Shown here piece by piece: positions 7,238 through 8,383 of a stretch of DNA of 8,383 nt. This stretch comes from Alphaproteobacteria bacterium UBA3650 (GTDB lineage Bacteria > Pseudomonadota > Alphaproteobacteria > CAAHEQ01 > UBA3637), in contig DFKH01000053.1 in assembly GCA_002373815.1 (NCBI GenBank), positions 1 to 8,383 of the forward strand. The letters run 5' to 3'. Within the stretch, counting starts at the first letter, position 1. Every line of letters begins with the position of its first letter. The translations under genes were made by a program, and so were the position numbers. Below the pieces are notes generated by a model. It was not told the origin of the DNA. It did not search any database and was given only the letters and a program-made list of their open reading frames with translations.

Positions 7238-7759
7238 ATGAAAAAAACAAATGAATCAGGTCGTTCTATGTCAGAAATGTTGGCTGTTTTAGCCATCATG
7301 GGTGTGTTGTCCATTGGGACAATCGCTGGGTTTAGACATATGATGAACAAACAAAAAATCAATGATATTATTCAAACAATCAATTTGAATAGTATTCAAA
7401 TTTTAAGCAATTTGACACATCAAAGTTTTACGACGCCCGATGCAATGGATCAGTTTTTGAAATCATATTCTGCCAAGTCTGGTGGTTATAATATCTCATT
7501 TAAGGCTCCTCGTGATACAGATCGCGAATTTACTGGAACGGAATTTGTCGCCGAAATTACAGATCAAAAAGGTGATCGGATCAAAGGTTCAATGTGTCGT
7601 AAGATCTTGACAACTATGGTCAAAGTCAATGGCGTATCCGATATTGATTTTACTGTTCGCAACGAACCCATGGAAGATGGCACAACAGAAGATGTGACCA
7701 TGCGTTTAAGTGGCAAAGCAGTTGATTTGAACGCTTTATGTGGAAAAGATGTTTTATAA
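7238..7759 (+). CDS. Prepilin-like secreted or pseudopilin protein (type IV pilin N-terminus)
   Basis: A 173-residue protein with a class III signal. The short leader ends in G8; the prepilin-peptidase pattern G|x4E is met by G8 and E13 (+5) in SGRSMSEML. A hydrophobic helix follows (about 14-31, LAVLAIMGVLSIG). The +1 residue is Arg, not the usual Phe or Met. The rest is polar, with a possible disulfide pair C120/C168 like the C-terminal loop of type IV pilins. I do not recognise the C-terminal domain. The ATG at 7238 has GGGAGG six bases upstream; the frame is open to a TTG at 7187 that coincides with the promoter. Compared with its downstream paralogue it has Ser for Val and Ala for Gly (SEMLAVL versus VEMLGVL). 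No assembly ATPase or peptidase gene is in the window. A surface filament, minor pilin or secretion role is plausible. Confidence 0.75.
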   Translation: MKKTNESGRSMSEMLAVLAIMGVLSIGTIAGFRHMMNKQKINDIIQTINLNSIQILSNLTHQSFTTPDAMDQFLKSYSAKSGGYNISFKAPRDTDREFTGTEFVAEITDQKGDRIKGSMCRKILTTMVKVNGVSDIDFTVRNEPMEDGTTEDVTMRLSGKAVDLNALCGKDVL

Positions 7760-7776
7760 CTTTTTTTACTCCCGAG

Positions 7777-7806
7777 AAGCGGTGTTTTAATGCACCGCTT
7801 TTTTTT
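7777..7806 (+). terminator. Rho-independent terminator of the first prepilin-like gene
   Basis: An 8-bp stem AAGCGGTG (7777-7784) / CACCGCTT (7793-7800) with an 8-nt loop runs into a tract of eight T (7799-7806). It starts 17 bp after the stop codon. The adenine-rich side needed for a bidirectional terminator is weak, so it is read for the plus strand only. Confidence 0.9.
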
Positions 7807-7817
7807 ATAAAAAAAAC

Positions 7818-7846
7818 TTGCAATTCAAAAAAAGATAATTCAAAAT
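7818..7846 (+). promoter_or_regulatory. Candidate promoter of the structured RNA
   Basis: TTGCAA (7818-7823) is followed after 17 bp by CAAAAT (7841-7846), a modest -10 box (4 of 6). The alternative AATAAT (7844-7849) would give a 20-bp spacer. The predicted start, about 7853, coincides with the first base of the first hairpin stem region. The direct repeat AATTCAAAA occurs at 7822-7830 and 7837-7845, 15 bp apart, and could be a regulator site. A terminator lies just upstream, so a new promoter is needed for anything transcribed here. Confidence 0.4.
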
Positions 7847-7852
7847 AATATT

Positions 7853-8050
7853 GCAGACGTTCTTTGTGATGCCGTCTGTTGGGATTAGAACCCCAATTCT
7901 AGAGTGTCCTGTGATGGACATAAAATCACGCTGAATCCAGCCAATTGGCTGGAAGGCGGTAAAATAAGCCGTCCAAAGGCAGATATGCCGCACTATCTCT
8001 CTAGAATAGGTTCTAACTTCCAGTCACTTTTGCATCACAAGTGATTTTTT
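7853..8050 (+). ncRNA. Unrecognised structured RNA, candidate leader attenuator or small RNA
   Basis: About 198 nt between a candidate promoter and a terminator-like hairpin with dense complementarity. A 5' hairpin pairs 7854-7859 with 7873-7878. A long-range helix pairs 7885-7892 with 8009-8016 (8 bp) and 7896-7904 with 7999-8007 (9 bp). It encloses hairpins 7905-7909/7916-7920, 7936-7942/7947-7953 (7 bp, AATT loop), 7955-7959/7969-7973 (one G-U) and 7978-7981/7986-7989. The 5' hairpin's loop also complements the loop of the terminal hairpin (7866-7872 with 8032-8038, 7 bp; 9 bp if extended to 7864-7872/8032-8040). I do not recognise it as tmRNA, RNase P RNA, SRP RNA, 6S RNA or a riboswitch class I know. 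The following prepilin gene starts 16 nt downstream, so it may be a cis-acting leader. Pairings were found by eye; no folding or covariation was run. Confidence 0.6.
8022..8050 (+). terminator. Terminator-like hairpin just before the second prepilin-like gene
   Basis: TCACTT (8024-8029) pairs with AAGTGA (8039-8044) around a 9-nt loop; 8022-8023 with 8045-8046 can extend the stem by an A-U and a G-U pair. Six T follow (8045-8050). The stem is AT-rich, so termination may be partial. It ends 16 nt before the start codon, so the gene needs read-through unless it has an unseen promoter. That arrangement fits a transcription attenuator. Confidence 0.55.
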
Positions 8051-8066
8051 AACAAAGGGAGAACTT

Positions 8067-8383
8067 ATGAAAAAGAATAAAATAACTCAAATCAATTGTC
8101 ATGCTGAATTTAGTTCAGCATCTCATGGGATCCTGAAACAAGTTCAGGATGACAGAAATAATGAATCAGGGCGTAGTATGGTAGAAATGTTGGGTGTTCT
8201 TGCCATTATCGGTGTACTATCCGTCGGTGGCATTGCCGGTTATACAACCGCCATGCGTTCGCACAGAGCCAATGAAATCGTGAATGCCTGTTCGCTTCTT
8301 TATGTGGTAGGTAATACCAAAAATGAAAGTGACGCTATTGAATATCAAACTGTATTAGGCAGCTTGCCCACAGGCGTGAGTGA
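8067..8383 (+). CDS. Prepilin-like protein with repeat-extended leader, 3' end cut by window edge
   Basis: An open frame of 105 codons running off the window. AGGGAG (8056-8061) lies 5 nt before the ATG. The class III signal is SGRSMVEMLGVLAIIGVL: cleavage is predicted after G35, E40 is at +5, and a hydrophobic helix follows. Residues 32 onward are clearly paralogous to the upstream prepilin-like protein (NESGRSM-x-EML-x-VLAI-x-GVLS-x-G). The leader, however, is 35 residues instead of 8, because residues 11-29 are encoded by a dispersed palindromic repeat inserted in frame. The segment after the helix includes ANEIVNACSLLYVVGN, which I cannot assign. Function as a pilin, pseudopilin or other secreted subunit is inferred from the N-terminus. 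A downstream start inside the gene (ATG at 8178) would remove the leader glycine and is unlikely. Confidence 0.75.
   Translation, partial: MKKNKITQINCHAEFSSASHGILKQVQDDRNNESGRSMVEMLGVLAIIGVLSVGGIAGYTTAMRSHRANEIVNACSLLYVVGNTKNESDAIEYQTVLGSLPTGVS
8097..8154. repeat. 58-bp palindromic dispersed element inside the coding sequence
   Basis: The ends TGTCAT (8097-8102) and ATGACA (8149-8154) are inverted copies. Inside lie two hairpins: TGCTGAA (8102-8108) / TTCAGCA (8114-8120) and ATCCTGAA (8130-8137) / TTCAGGAT (8143-8150), each with a 5-nt loop. Read on the plus strand it encodes CHAEFSSASHGILKQVQDD; the minus strand begins CHPELVSGSH before meeting a stop. This matches the widely dispersed 'CHPELVSxSH...KQVQDD' palindromic elements of alphaproteobacterial genomes (established knowledge from memory). 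It begins exactly at a codon boundary and keeps the prepilin frame open. Confidence 0.85.

Noticed and set aside
7805..7993. A 62-codon open frame on the minus strand across the structured region.
   Set aside because: No ribosome binding site or recognisable protein features, and it lies over the RNA helices whose promoter and terminator point to the plus strand.
8009..8024. GGTTCTAACTTCC resembles a tRNA or tmRNA T-arm.
   Set aside because: It lacks the TTCRA core, a matching acceptor stem and CCA context. The same bases pair better in the long-range helix with 7885-7892.
7853..8050. The structured region as RNase P, SRP, 6S RNA, tmRNA or a cyclic-di-GMP or cobalamin riboswitch.
   Set aside because: I found none of the conserved core sequences that I know for these families.
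8097..8154. The palindromic element as part of a CRISPR array or an insertion-sequence end.
   Set aside because: There is a single copy in the window, with no spacers, transposase or flanking direct repeats visible; its sequence fits the known small palindromic element family.

Overview
The window looks like a chromosomal segment of an AT-rich alphaproteobacterium. The order lepB-rnc-era-recO is the arrangement usual in Alphaproteobacteria. RecO carries the alphaproteobacterial-style block DLAYISPKTGRAVS. The two prepilin-like proteins share an N-terminus (SGRSM-x-EML) that I associate, from memory, with uncultured host-associated Alphaproteobacteria. The last gene contains a dispersed palindromic element of the 'CHPELVSxSH...KQVQDD' type, known from many alphaproteobacterial genomes. 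The lineage is an inference; no search was run.

Left block, minus strand (1-3562): a lysophospholipid-salvage or fatty-acid-activation unit. A strong promoter (TTGCAT-16-TATAAT) drives a bifunctional acyltransferase/acyl-ACP synthetase of the Aas type. Next come a TetR/CecR-like regulator, which has its own promoter in the 61-bp gap, and a HAD-family phosphatase cut by the window edge. A perfect 8-4-8 palindrome just upstream of the aas -35 box is a good candidate operator for this regulator.

Centre, plus strand (3636-7183): a tightly packed operon with an extended -10 promoter: lepB (signal peptidase I), rnc (RNase III), era (ribosome-assembly GTPase), recO (recombination mediator) and queH (epoxyqueuosine reductase). 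lepB and rnc share one base. The next three junctions each overlap by exactly 8 bp, so the operon is probably translationally coupled throughout.

Right block, plus strand (7187-8383): two related prepilin-like genes, the second cut by the window edge. The first has its own promoter and a clear Rho-independent terminator. Between them is about 260 bp without a protein gene. It holds a promoter, a heavily self-complementary stretch of about 198 nt (7853-8050) and a terminator-like hairpin ending only 16 nt before the second gene's start. This reads as an unrecognised structured RNA: either a riboswitch-like attenuator leader of the second prepilin gene or a small RNA read through into it. It is the most interesting part of the window. 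The second prepilin gene also carries a 58-bp palindromic repeat in frame inside its leader peptide, which lengthens the leader from 8 to 35 residues.
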